From NCBI GenBank assembly GCA_037176725.1, contig JAZBRS010000075.1, forward strand, positions 70,806,001-70,870,000: a stretch of DNA of 64,000 nucleotides, in the 5' to 3' direction. The position numbers and the translations under genes are program-made. Positions 45,827-57,110 of the stretch are shown here, piece by piece (position 1 is the first letter of the stretch; each line of letters begins with the position of its first letter). The DNA comes from Posidonia oceanica. Its lineage: Eukaryota; Streptophyta; Magnoliopsida; Alismatales; Posidoniaceae. The notes under the pieces were generated by a model that had not been told where the DNA came from, did not search any database, and was given only the letters and a program-made list of their open reading frames with translations.

Positions 45827-48707
45827 TCAGTGGCCCGACTCGCCACTACCCTCGCGACCGCTGTCTTGAGGCCTCAGTGCAGGCTGAGCAATTGAAGATG
45901 CGGCCTGACTCCGAGACCGACTCCTCTCTCGGGACCGCTGAAGTGTAGAATGAAGCATCTCGAAGTGGGGTGTAAACCGCACTCTCTCAACCTCCTCCGC
46001 TGTCAAAGCCCTAGAGTGTCCTGAGATGGACGCAGCAGCAGTAGAAACAGGGGCAGCGTCAAAAAGAAGAGTACCCGGAAGAGCCACTGTTGCTGATGCC
46101 CCAGCCTATGACATCCGTGCCTCCAAGTCCTGTATCAGTCGGTTGCGGTGAGCGCTCAGCTGTAACGAAAGAGAAGACAGTATCAGAAAACAGCTCATAA
46201 ATAAAGAGAACTAGCAGGTAGCAAGTACAAACGGAGAAGTAATAAAAGAAAGAGGGTACCTGTCTTAGAGAGTCCGCCTCAAGACACGCCCTAGCCGCCT
46301 CCCTCTCAAACGCAGCTGCTCGGGTCTCTAGCTCCCTATACTGAGTCTCTGACTCCTGGATGCAGCTGTCACGCTCCCGCTCCACCTGACTGAGATGCCC
46401 CTGTAGCTTCTCGGCACGCCTCAAGGCATCGTCTAGCTGGCTCTGAGTGGGACCGGTGGCTGGAGGTGTGTGGATCAGATCCATCATTGCCTGAATCTAC
46501 ACGATGAAATTGTATGAGTTAGAGGACAGGTATTTACAAGTACTTAAAGCAAGAAAAGTGCGGTAGTACCTCTGAATCATGAGCCCAAACCTCCTCAATA
46601 AGTATGCCCTCAGCACGGGAAGCAGCTAGACCTGTGGTGGCAGCAGGGGCAGGCTCTACACTTGTCGAGGCACCCTTGGCCTATATCAAAGCAAAGACAG
46701 CAGTTAAACAAGCAGAAACAGGCACAAACAATTGCAAAGAGGAAACGAGACTCACTCGTGCTCGAAGCTTGTCCATCTGGGACAAGAGCTCGTCCCTCTC
46801 CCGCACTAACTCCGCGACTCTCAAGGAGTGCTGCTGCTGCTGAGTCCTGAACACCTCAGTCATCCCCTCTGAAGCGGCCATCTGTGCAAACAAGGGAGAT
46901 GCATAAGCAAATGAACAAGTAAAGGAGCAGTAAAATAGAAGAACACCAAAGGGAGTTGCTTACCAGCTCATCAATGCGGCTGTTGGCAGTCGCCAACTCC
47001 CGTTGAAGGTCACTAGCACTCGCACCAGGACCAATGCCTATCGGTACGTTGGAGCGACCATAAAAGACAGCACGGTGGAAGACGATCAGATGACCAAACT
47101 TAGAGTCAAACCAGGTCCTCCATGCCGCCTTCGTCTCTGCCGAACCATCAGAAAGGGGCACTGTGCCACCCGAGCGCCAGTTCTCGAGCTGCTTTGCAAA
47201 CTACTGAGGAGCATCAGTTCGACCTCCCCTAGTAGATCCCAGAGAGCAATCCGTAGGACCAGACACTGGGACAACCTGCCGAAGGCCAAACTGTCGCAGG
47301 ACATGGCCCACCTAGCCGTAGTAGCACCGGAAGAGGCTAAAGAGCCAGCACTCCCGAAAAAACAAGTGGGAACCGCACGCCACGGGCTCCTCAACGGCAT
47401 GCTCATCCTTAGAGTAGGGTCTCCAGACACCCTGCAAGAACAAATCAGTTAGAAACCAACAAACTGTGCAGAGAAAGAAGGGTCTAAACACTGAAACTTA
47501 CCCACTCCTTTAGGAGGATCTCTACCAGGAAGCAGCCCAGATGTCTCACAGGGCAAAGCCACTACGGAGCCAACTGCATGTCACTCCACTGTCGAGCCCG
47601 GGGAAACTCGACTGGGCCATCTCCTGGGACTTCGGGTCGAAGGTACACGAAGTGCTCAAAAATCCAGGTCTGTCACACAAAGAAACAGTTCCAAGTCAGA
47701 AGCAGGCAACTAAACAGAAGGCAGGCAAATAAATAAAGCACAAACCTGAAAAAGGGGCAGACAGCTCGAGAGAGAGCGGGTCTGGCCTGTAGCAAAGGCC
47801 TCTAGCCGGGAGATCAAGTAGACCAACACGGCTGAACCGCAGGAATATGTACCGATCCTCTCCACATCCAGAAGGAGAGGGGCAAAACTGGCATGAAGCA
47901 TATGTGAAGACGTGCTGAAGAAGAGCCTATGAAATAGAATAGACAAGAAGACCCGGAGCTGCTGGTTCGCAATGTCCGGAGTCACCTTGTCAACAAGAAG
48001 AAGATCGTCCAGTCGGTCCTTCAGCCACTTGACGTTGACACGTGTGTGGTAGTGACTAGAAGGGGGAGGTCGCACACCATAACAGGCCTCCAGCTCATCA
48101 CCATAGTCAGGCTGCAAAACCGCCACCACGGGCTCTCCGTCAACCCTTTGGCCCACCAGCCGAACTACGTCCTCCAGGGTGATCATCATCTCACCCACGT
48201 GAAAGATGAAGCTGCTAGAACTACTGTTGAACCTCTCTGCAAAAGAGACCAAGAGTCCGAGGTGGATCTCAAAGGGCATGATCTCCAAAAAATGGCTGAA
48301 ACCCATCCTCGCAAATCTCGCCCGCTGGAACTCTAGGAGATTGATGTACGTCTCATGCAAGTCCTCCCAGCTGGAGCGCGCTCGGCTCGGCAACGGCATC
48401 TGACATAAAAGAAAACATTAATAACTTAATAAAAATCAAGCAATGTAACTTAATAAAAGCCAAAAACACACGAAATAACCTCACTTGGCCTAGCTCTGCG
48501 AGCTCTGCTGCTGTACGGGCTCTCCTAGGAGGTGAAGGGACCGCTCCTGAACCAGGGTCACCCCCGTCACCGCCACCAACCTCAGGCTGGACAGGAGACG
48601 GCGCACGTGGACGCCTCGTCCGGAGCTTGCGAGGACGAGAGGAGCTCGCCTCTGCAGTAGAAGGACCGGCCTCGTCCCTCCCCGTCTCAGCCTCCTCGTC
48701 AGAAACC
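45827..48707 (-). pseudogene. Antisense multi-exon plant mobile domain gene in X2
   Basis: I can place eight exons on the - strand: 48707-48485, 48399-47746, 47669-47502, 47431-46964, 46881-46756, 46680-46570, 46496-46260 and 46159-45827. Every junction has GT and AG (for example GTAAGT after 47502, GTGAGT after 46756), and all exons after the first are multiples of three. Exon 48399 begins ATG and encodes the PMD: WEDLHETYINLLEFQRARFA, GEMMITLEDVVRLVGQRVDG, then TWIFEHFVYLRPE and LRQFGLRQVVPV across later exons. The C-terminal half is coiled-coil (RRAEKLQGHLSQVERERDS). Four TAG stops (near 47563, 47313, 47202, 46107) interrupt it. Extra antisense genes are known in Tat elements such as Grande. 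Function unknown. Confidence 0.82.
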
Positions 48708-50581
48708 CTGAAATAGTGTCACGAGCAGATCATAGTCAGTTAAAGTCATTAATAATCTCCTTAAACATTTTCTTGAACATTAACTAATCTCCCTAAACAT
48801 TAAACATTTCAAAACACTAATCTAACTAATCAATAATCATCCTCTTGATCATCAATCATCCTAAACATTAACCGATTAAAACCCAAAACTCATCACTTTA
48901 ACTAACCAATTAAAACTTAAATTAACTAATTAAAATTTTAATCACCTCCCTCTTTAGTTGTCTAACTCTTTAGAAAATTGCCTCTCTTGTTAATTAATCT
49001 AACTCCATAAAATTACCTTAATGTTTAATTAATAGGACACATCAACCATTAAAAGTTACCTTAATTAATTAAGCAAGACACATCAGCCATTAAAAGTTAG
49101 CTCTTTAATTAATTAACGAGGCATGTAAACCATTTAAGACATAAGTCTATCTTTAATTCAACCCTTAAAAATTAATCCCTAAAATCCATCCTTAGAATTA
49201 GTCTTTAAAGATAGTCCCTTTGGGATTAATCTTTAAAGTTAATCCTTAAAATTAATCTTTAAAGTTAGTTCATCTTTAAAAATTAACCCTTAAAATTAAT
49301 CTTCAAAGTTAATCTCTTTGAAACTAAACCTTAAATCAATCCTTAAAAATTCAATCCTTAAAATCTTTAAAGCATAAAAAAATTCAATCTTTGAAGTTAA
49401 TCCCTTTAAATTAATCCTTAAATCCTTAAAATTAAAACTCTTAACAACTATCTCTTAAAAATTCAACTAAAAATTCAACTTAAAAATTCAACTTTAATAT
49501 CCTAACTTTAAAATTCAACCTCTAAAAATTAAAGATCCAACTCTAATCCAACTTAAACCTTTCACTTATCCATTTAGGTAACAAAAAACCGTTAATTCCT
49601 TTGTTCTGAATTAACAATCCAATTAAAGCTTAATAATGGAATCCTTTTACATGTTTAAATCCCAAAGTCAATTCCTCTACATTTAAAAATTCCAAAAATT
49701 AACCTAAATTCCATTTAAATCTCTTAAATTTCTAGGAAAAATTCGCCATAACCTCCCCTACAATTTCAACTAAAAAATTTTCATTTTCCTACAAATCAAC
49801 ACCATGCATAAAAAAGGACTAAATAAACATTCAAATCTCCATAAAAATGGATTTTCATTCACATTTCACATTCACATCAAAAATTCCATTCACATTTCAC
49901 ATAAAAATTTCCATTTCCCTTTCACATTCACATCAAAAAATTCCATTCACATTTCATATTCACATCAAAATTTCCATTTCCCTTTCACATTCACCTCAGA
50001 AATTTAACATTTAAAACATAACTTTAAATAACTGAATCCAATAACTGAATTTAAATCAATTTTCCATGAACTTAAACCAAATTGAGTTTAAATCTAAATT
50101 TCCACAACTAAATTGAATTTAAATATAAACTTCCACAACTAAACCGAATTTAAATCTAAATTTCCACAATTAAAACTTAAAAATTCAGATTTTCCATAAA
50201 TTTAACTAAAAATAGAATTTTTAATTAAACTAAAAATAGAATTTTTAAAAAAAACTGAATTTCTAATTAAACTAAAAATTGAATTTTTAATTAAACTAAA
50301 AACTGAATTAATTAAACTAAAAAAAACTGAATTCATTAAACTAAACTAAAACTGAAATTAAAATTTCTACAATAAACCTAAATTAAAATTAAAAATTTCC
50401 ATATGCATTTAAAACCTAAATTCCCATATGCATTTAAACATCAAAATTTCCATAATAACTGAAATCATCATCAAATTTCCATTAAATTTCCTCAATTTTT
50501 CCATGATAATTCCAAAACCTAAAACTACTTCATCCCAAAATTAACAACCCAAATAAAAAAGGTGGGGAAGGAAAGGCCTAC
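48708..50581 (-). other. A/T-rich region upstream of antisense PMD exons
   Basis: About 1.9 kb of A/T-rich sequence with repetitive TTAATTAA, CCTTAAAATTAA and TTCACATTCACAT words. There is no believable ORF on either strand. It is probably the first intron or promoter region of the antisense gene. Confidence 0.55.
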
Positions 50582-50636
50582 CTCTGTCGCCGATGAGACC
50601 GATCGCTTGCCCCACTGTCACCGCTGCCGGCGCCAC
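50582..50636 (-). pseudogene. Possible 5' exon of antisense PMD gene, cut by Y4
   Basis: A short GC-rich block ends (- strand) in ACAGAG followed by GTAGGC, a plausible splice donor, and is truncated at 50636 by the Y4 insertion. The call rests only on composition and the donor. Confidence 0.35.
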
Positions 50637-51959
50637 TGTAGATACCCCATTTTGGCACTCCCTTCATGTTAGTATAGTCTCTTGCATTAGGTCGCTCTTA
50701 GAAGCCCTCTGCCCGATCCAGAATGTCTCACTCAAGCCAAATGTTTTCTCTCAAATCCAAAATGTTATCCTTATCTAAGCCCCAAGTGTCGGCAACTTTA
50801 ATATTCTTCAAGTCTTGACCAAATTTGGAAATTAAACTGACTGAAGGTGTTGTACGCTGGCTTCTCTGTGTACAACGTTGGCCACTAGTTTTCCAGCGTC
50901 CAACGTGGCAACCCAGTCATCCCACAGCTTTCCTTATTTGGCCAAATCCAAAAAATCGTTCTTACGTTCTTTGGAACCTGTTGACCGGTCAAAGCCATCA
51001 AAGCCGAATTAAACTCACTTAATGACTCCTTAATTGGGGAATCTTCTCTTATCCTGATAGTTATGTCTCGGAGGTCGTTATACGTTGAGACTCTCGCTTA
51101 TAACGTTATACACTGGTTTTCCAGCGTATAACACTTCTGAAACAGGAAATTCTGCTGACTTGGCCTTTGTGTCCTTTTTTGCTCCTCCCCTGCTTCTATA
51201 AAAGTAGGGGTACCCCTACAGGGTTCGGGGACGGAAAAATTAAAAAGAAAGGGAGGATTTTTGGAACTCACATGCTCTCTTGAGATTAAAATTTGAGAGA
51301 AGTGAGGTCCTTGAGAATTGAAAGAGTGAAGAGAGAATTTTTGAAAGGCGGAAAGTTTTCGAAAAAGCTTGAGTGTCTCTTTATCGTTGTTGGCATCATG
51401 TCAATGCAGTTTGCACTCTGTGCATAGATAAAGGGGGCTCTATTTTATTGTTTTCTTTTCATTTCTCATATCACATGTTTAATTCCATAGCATAATCAAG
51501 CATTTTATTTTGAGTTCATATATTGTTGTAGCTAAGCATACAACTTTATTAGTTGCAACCGGGGGGATCAAACCCCTCGGGTACGTATTTCATTATGTTT
51601 CTCCATTTTCTTTTCTATTTATTCTGGATAAGTTACTACACATATTGATTCATCTTTGCATTGTTTTTGTTGTTTTGCTAACATTTGTCATACGAGGAAG
51701 AAGAAAGAAGAAGAAGCTCACCAAGCACGGGCACCCTTGGGCAATGCTGGCGTTGTCGTAAGGTAGCTGAACCCGCAACCATATCACATCTCCCCAAGGC
51801 GTCTCGAGGGCCGACGAAAGCGAACCGAGAGTGGTGATCACACCAATTCCATCACACGTGGAGTGACAGAGTTGGATACAAAAGGGGACCCCGAGAAGGA
51901 GCAAATAGAGCAAAAAAAGGAACAAGCCTCTTCTTCTCCTCCAAAACTCCATATCCACA
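50637..51959 (+). repeat. 5' LTR of Y4 (1,323 bp)
   Basis: It starts TGTAGATACCCCATTTTGGC and ends ATATCCACA. U3 contains three perfect 7-bp inverted repeats around longer loops: 50849-50855 with 50870-50876, 51076-51082 with 51099-51105, and 51105-51111 with 51126-51132. Confidence 0.88.
51197..51204 (+). promoter_or_regulatory. TATA box in Y4 LTR
   Basis: TATAAAAG with the usual plant context; the three hairpins above lie just upstream of it. Confidence 0.75.
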
Positions 51960-51962
51960 GTC

Positions 51963-51980
51963 TGGCAATCACGGTGGGAC
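51963..51980 (+). promoter_or_regulatory. Primer binding site of Y4
   Basis: TGGCAATCACGGTGGGAC begins three bases after the LTR end; compare X2. Confidence 0.8.
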
Positions 51981-53471
51981 GGATAAAAGTGCCCCCGTGC
52001 AAGGTGAGTAAGCCCTTTCATTCTTCTTCCTCCTTCATTATTGACATTCTTAGTTTTAGTTTTAGTTTTTTTTTAAATTTTCCATAAGTTTTTAAGGTAG
52101 CGGTGAAATTCCTCGTAGTGTTTTGAGGCGCCGTGACCCTTCTCGTTTTTTCACGTCCAAATAACTGAAATCACCTCCCCCTTTTCTCTGAATTCTCGGA
52201 AGTGGTGGTGGTTTGTAAAAGCTACTGATTTTTCTGCAAAAAACTCTGTCAATACGTTATACACGTGATCTGGCGCGTCTAACATTGGACGCTCCAGTAT
52301 CCGCATCTAACGGCTACTGAACAGAGACCTTTCTGTTTTAAATTTTCTCTTGGTTTTTTTTTCGTAACTGGCCCAAGGACTGAGGTGTGAGGTGATTGGC
52401 TTTGCTGTAGGGACTGGAGCCTTAATACTTGGGTGCTTTTCAAAAAAAGAAAAAACAAAAAAATCGAATCTTTTTATATGACTTGCATGGCCCTCATTGG
52501 GAACTAATTGTTTGTGTCGTTTCTTGAGTTATATAAGTAACCGTCTAGGTCCCAAGCACCTTTGTTGCAAAGGGCTTAGGAAAGGTACTTGTATTGTCAA
52601 TGTCTTTCACAAGGGGCCCTTCTTCTTCCTTGGCTTTTTGTGAAAGATAATTAGAACCTCAAGTTTTGACTTGTATTCCTCTCCCCCTTCGGTGGTTTGT
52701 TTATTCTATTGGTGTGTGGATACGTGAGTGACCCGATCAATCCTGGGAACGCTGGGCTCTACCTCTATGGAGTAGGGACCTAAGTGTATTCGGGCTCCCC
52801 CAACATCCTCAGGAGTTGAGGTAGGAGGTAGTACCAAAAATATTCACCCATTTTGTGAGGAGCCATAGAAATCCCGGAAAAGAAGCCATACCTAAGCCTT
52901 AAGGAACCCAGAGAGCTACAGCAGGTTTAAAACACTAATCTCAAAGCGAAAACAAAAATTAAAACCTTAAATCGCTGTTTGAAAGTGTTTCTGTGCAGTT
53001 CTCTGGAACAGGGCGTTAGCTGCTGGGATCTCTGCGTCAAATGTTGTGCGTGGTAGTTTCCACGTCTAACGCATTCTCTGTGTGGCTGTTTATACTTTAG
53101 CTCCTCTGTGTGATTGTATGGCAGGGGAAGACATTGAAAAACCCAAAATAGTGACAGTATCAGCTAGGGACAGTTCTGTTTTATTTTTACTTTTTTAGGA
53201 ATCTATTTTAAATTTCCCCAAGTTCTTGTAATTTTCTTTTCTTTAGACTTGTAATCCTTCACAAAAAAGAGAAGAAAAGAAAAAAAGACAAAAAAAAAAA
53301 ACAAAAAATCAAAAAAACAGAAAAGCAAAACAGAGAGAAAAGTTGAGAAGAGAAGACAGGAGGAAATACAACTGGGATCGTTGGATGCGTGAATTACTGC
53401 GTCCAACGTTATACGCCGCAGTCTGAGGCGTATTACGCCCTAAAGCTAATTCCATCTCAAAAGCTATTACA
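51981..53471 (+). other. Leader of Y4
   Basis: No gene. It contains repeated GCGTCTAACG-like words (52285, 53030, 53080, 53400) and the perfect inverted pair 53412-53417/53427-53432. An A-rich stretch (53260-53340) precedes gag. Confidence 0.6.
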
Positions 53472-55320
53472 ATGATGAACCAAATCCTTGAAACTGAACA
53501 GCTAGAAAGAGAGAGGTCAGACTCAGTAAGTACCTCGGGAGAGGAGCCCACAATCTACCATCCGATCTCCGGAGAAACCTTGGATCAAGACTTGATCCAG
53601 TACAAAGCCATGTACCAGTTCTTAAACCAAGAGACATCAACCCCAATGGGGCCATGTCAGAACAACCTCCAGCAGCCACCCCACCTTGGTGAAGAACAAC
53701 GAAGGCCAGTTGCCGACCATACCCCTGAAGATTTATACCAGGGACAAAATGGCAAACCACCACCGGACACAAACCACCTAAGTCAAGGTACAGCGCTCAA
53801 CGGAGCTTATAACTCAAGGGCCAACTCCTTGATCTAGGAACAAAATTACATGCCACATGATGAGTACAAGGAAGGAGTCTATCCAAGACATCATCTCCAA
53901 CCACCTACGGCAGGCAATCAGCCTCGGCCAGATCATCACCACCATCAGGCGTCTCCCCCGAGATACGAGCAGGTCATACCTCAACACTTCTGCAACAGCT
54001 ACATTCATCAGCAGCAGAACCATCAGTCCTTCAACTCACATGTCCCAACCCCATCAGCCGGGATAGCAAATTTGGATGAGATGAGAAAAATACTCAGCGC
54101 ATTAGGGGTACATACCCAGGCTCTAGCAAACTTTGATATGAGCCGGTTTCCCCTGTTCAGATTACCTCCGGGCTTCAAGTACCCGAAGACTTCCATGTTC
54201 AATGGAACCACTAACCCACTCAGTCACCTAGTGCGGTTCCAAATGGAATCAGCCCCCTACTTCCATGATTTGGGGCTTGTTGTACACCTATTCTTCTACT
54301 CACTCGAAGGAGAGCCCATGGATTGGTTTCTCACTCTCTCCAAGGAAGACCTCAGCAGCTTTGATAAAATCAGAGAGAGCTTCCTCACAAAATACCAGCA
54401 CAAGATAGACCCCAAGCCAACCTTCCACGACCTAAGCAAGGAGGTCATGAAGCAAGGCGAAAGCTGGGTGACATTCGCTAACAGATGGCGGGAAATGGCA
54501 GATAGATCAGGGTTGACCATTCTAGAGAGACAGGTGGTCCAGACCCTCAATGCAAACACCATTGGACCGATGAAGAAGGGGCTCGTAAATGCCTACTGTC
54601 CCAACGTGATGGCCTTATGTGAAGTGGCGGCCTCCGTTAAAGAAAATCTGCATGAATTCATGGAGGAGCCAAAGAAGAGCCGGAAAACACAGGTAGTAGA
54701 GGATGTGACCGGAGTCGTCAACAAGATGGGCTCCGCACCCAGGACATTCGAACAAAGGACTATACTAGCTTCACAACAGCCAACCTGGAGCCATCCTCCT
54801 CCCCAGCAATAACAAGCATGGAGCCACCCTCCTCCTCAGCAATAGCAAGCATGGACCCGCCCTCCTCAGCAACAGCAGGCATGGAATAACCCTCCCCCTC
54901 AGCAACAAATCCGCCTTATGTGGAATGCTCCCCGGCAGTAATGGACTAGGGGCAATCAAAATGGCCAGGCCAACAACAGAAATCCCCCCAACAACACTGG
55001 GAACGGGGGCAGTTATCACAATGTTCCCCCTCCATTGCCACGCAAAAGGGGAAGAAGAGACCATTACCCTCCTTTGTCGGTCACACTGGCAGATATGTTC
55101 GTAGAGCTAGAGGATGCAAAAGCAATTGAATTCCCGCCAGCCAGGCCTGAATTGCCAAATTGTGATCAGAGCAAATACTGCCTGTTCCATAGGGTACATG
55201 GTCACAACATCAATGACTGTTGGACTTTCAGAGACATAATCTATGACATGGTAGAGGCCGATGTGTTTGAATGGGATGTTCTGGTCAAAAGAGCCAAATA
55301 GAGAAAGCAGACAGGGACGT
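53472..55320 (+). pseudogene. gag: Gag of Y4 with in-frame stops
   Basis: One frame from ATG 53472 with stops at about 53835, 54809, 54842, 54940 and 55299. The N-terminus has LDQDLIQYKAMYQFLN. The core (53850-54812) has FPLFRLPPGFKYPKTSMFNG, GEPMDWFLTLSKEDLSSF, ESWVTFANRWREMADRSGL and GPMKKGLVNAYCPN. About four 33-36-bp units encoding Gln/Pro-rich QQAWSHPPPQ follow at 54760-54900. The knuckle CLFHRVHGHNINDC is near 55180. Particle protein; inactive. Confidence 0.87.
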
Positions 55321-56493
55321 CTCAATAGGTCTACAGTGATCCTCTCCCCAAGCACCAAGTCATGGCATTCCAGGACGAACATCTCCCTAATCCGCTAACA
55401 TCAAAAGACTAGGACCACCACGTTATACCAGAAGAGGACTGGGACAGCCAAGCCGAGCATTGGGGGATAATCTCGGATGATGATTGGGACAGCGAGGCAG
55501 ACGAGGAACTAACAGTGAAGGAGCTCCTTAGCCAGTTCAACCTCACAACAGTAGTGGAGGGACCACAGGAGGATACGGAAGAAGAAAGCCAAGTTCAAAA
55601 AGCCAATCAGCAATTTGAACGAGAAAATATAGTCTTCAAAGATTCAAAGCTCCCACCCCCACATAAGCAGGAGCTGCCGCTTGTCATCACAGTGGGCATC
55701 AATGACCATGTGCTGCAAGGAGTATTGGTTGACACTGGAGCAAGCCGAAGCCTCAGTTCTCTCTCCACACTCCGGAGCTTAGGGCTAAATGAAGGTGAGC
55801 TAGATAGAACCCCCTTTATGTGCACCAGGTTTGATTAGAAGGAGAAATTGGCACTAGGGACAATGCCCATGGAAATCACAATCGGTCCTTTAACCAGTAT
55901 CACTTCGGTGATCATTATGAAGGAGGTAGTCCTAGAACCACTCATCCTAGGGAGGTCTTGGCTAGCAGAGGTAGGGGCTGTAGCATCTTCAGTTCATCAA
56001 ATGCTAAAATTCAAATACCAAGGAGCGGTCATCGGCATTCCAGCTAATCGACTGGGGATTCTATGCACATTCAAGATGCCCGAGCCACAAATTGCAATCC
56101 TTCGGGAAGAGGAGGAGTTACAACGTCTGCCGTGGAGAAAATCATGTGGGCTCCCAAGCCGCTGTCACCACTGGTCTCCCCAATCTTCAGAGCAACTAGG
56201 CCACCATCAAATCAGCTGCTGGCCCTCAACACTTCAGTATTCTAGAGCACTACTACTCCGTCATGCTCGATCTTCCGAGTGCCAACAGAGCAACAAGCTA
56301 GGGCCACAAAGCTACCAGAGCTTGGCATACCTATACGGAGGGAGTCCATCTCCGCTTGGCCGCTCAAGAAGGGAGCATCTAGCAACCCGTGCAAAGAAAA
56401 TGAGGCTGCTGCGCCCATCACCAGAGGAGGGAGGCTGTCGAACTGAATCGTACCACCAGCAGAGCAAGCAGAGCCGGTCAGACCTGAAGTAGG
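55321..56493 (+). pseudogene. Protease-like domain 1 of Y4 (extra retropepsin)
   Basis: Same frame as gag. It has VTVGINDHVLQGVLVDTGAS with an intact D-T-G-A triad at about 55732, then a stop (FD-stop-KEK), MEITIGPLTSITSV, PLILGRSWLAEV near 55945-55980 and a linker. Position and motifs match protease domain 1 of X2. Confidence 0.78.
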
Positions 56494-56503
56494 ACCTGGG
56501 TCG

Positions 56504-57110
56504 GTGGAATATGACATCTTAGAGCAATTAAAGAAGACGCAGGCCAGGATCTCGATTTATGACCTCATAAATAGCTCAAATCAACACCGGAAAGCCCTGC
56601 AAGAAGTGCTAGAGAGGGCCCAAGTTGCCCCAGATATGCCAGTGGAGGAACTCCATGTTATAGCTACAGCAGCCTTTGTAGAGCCTATCATTACCTTTGC
56701 TGATAGTGAGTTGGCGCCAATAGAAAGGAGAAAAGCACCATTGAATGTAACCATTTCTATAAACAATCACTTAATTTCTGAAGTGCTCAAAGATATTGGT
56801 GCATCAATGAACATTTGCTCGTTAAATACAATACGAGCCTTGGGCGTAAACGAGGCTTCCTTAACCCCCATTGATATGACGATTGCCGGATATGATGACA
56901 GCAAAAGAAAAGCACACGGCGAGTGGACCACAAAAATAGGGATAGGACCAGCTTAGGTTCTAACCCAACTAATCGTCATAGACATAAATGTCCCATATCA
57001 GATTATCTTGGGGAGACAATGGCTGCACAGTTTAAAAGGAGTATCATCTCCTCGGCACCAATGCCTGAAATTCCCTCATGATTGGAAAATCAATAAGATA
57101 GAAGGGGACA
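56504..57110 (+). pseudogene. Protease domain 2 of Y4 (canonical position)
   Basis: In a different frame from domain 1, so a frameshift lies in 56090-56500. It starts with EQLKKTQARISIYDLINSSN, then VTISINNHLISEVLKDIGAS (triad D-I-G), PIDMTIAGYDDSKRK, a stop at 56954 and YQIILGRQWLHSLKGVSS. Confidence 0.8.

Larger units (their letters stand above)
33089..50636 (+). mobile_element. Family X Tat-lineage retrotransposon with antisense PMD gene (X2)
   Basis: Contains 5' LTR, primer site, leader, gag, two protease domains, G-patch, RT, two RNase H domains, integrase, a 3' noncoding region like that of X1, and an antisense gene. Its right part is interrupted at 50637 by Y4, so its 3' LTR is outside the window. 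CTTCC (33084-33088) is the likely target duplication. All coding parts carry stops or frameshifts, so the copy is dead. Confidence 0.85.

Noticed and set aside
45827..48707. PMD gene considered as a free host gene
   Set aside because: It lies between the X2 integrase region and the Y4 insertion, opposite to X2, as antisense genes of Tat elements do, and it carries four stops.
49804..50007. His/Phe/Lys-rich ORF in the A/T-rich stretch
   Set aside because: Product of CATTCACATTT-type simple repeats.
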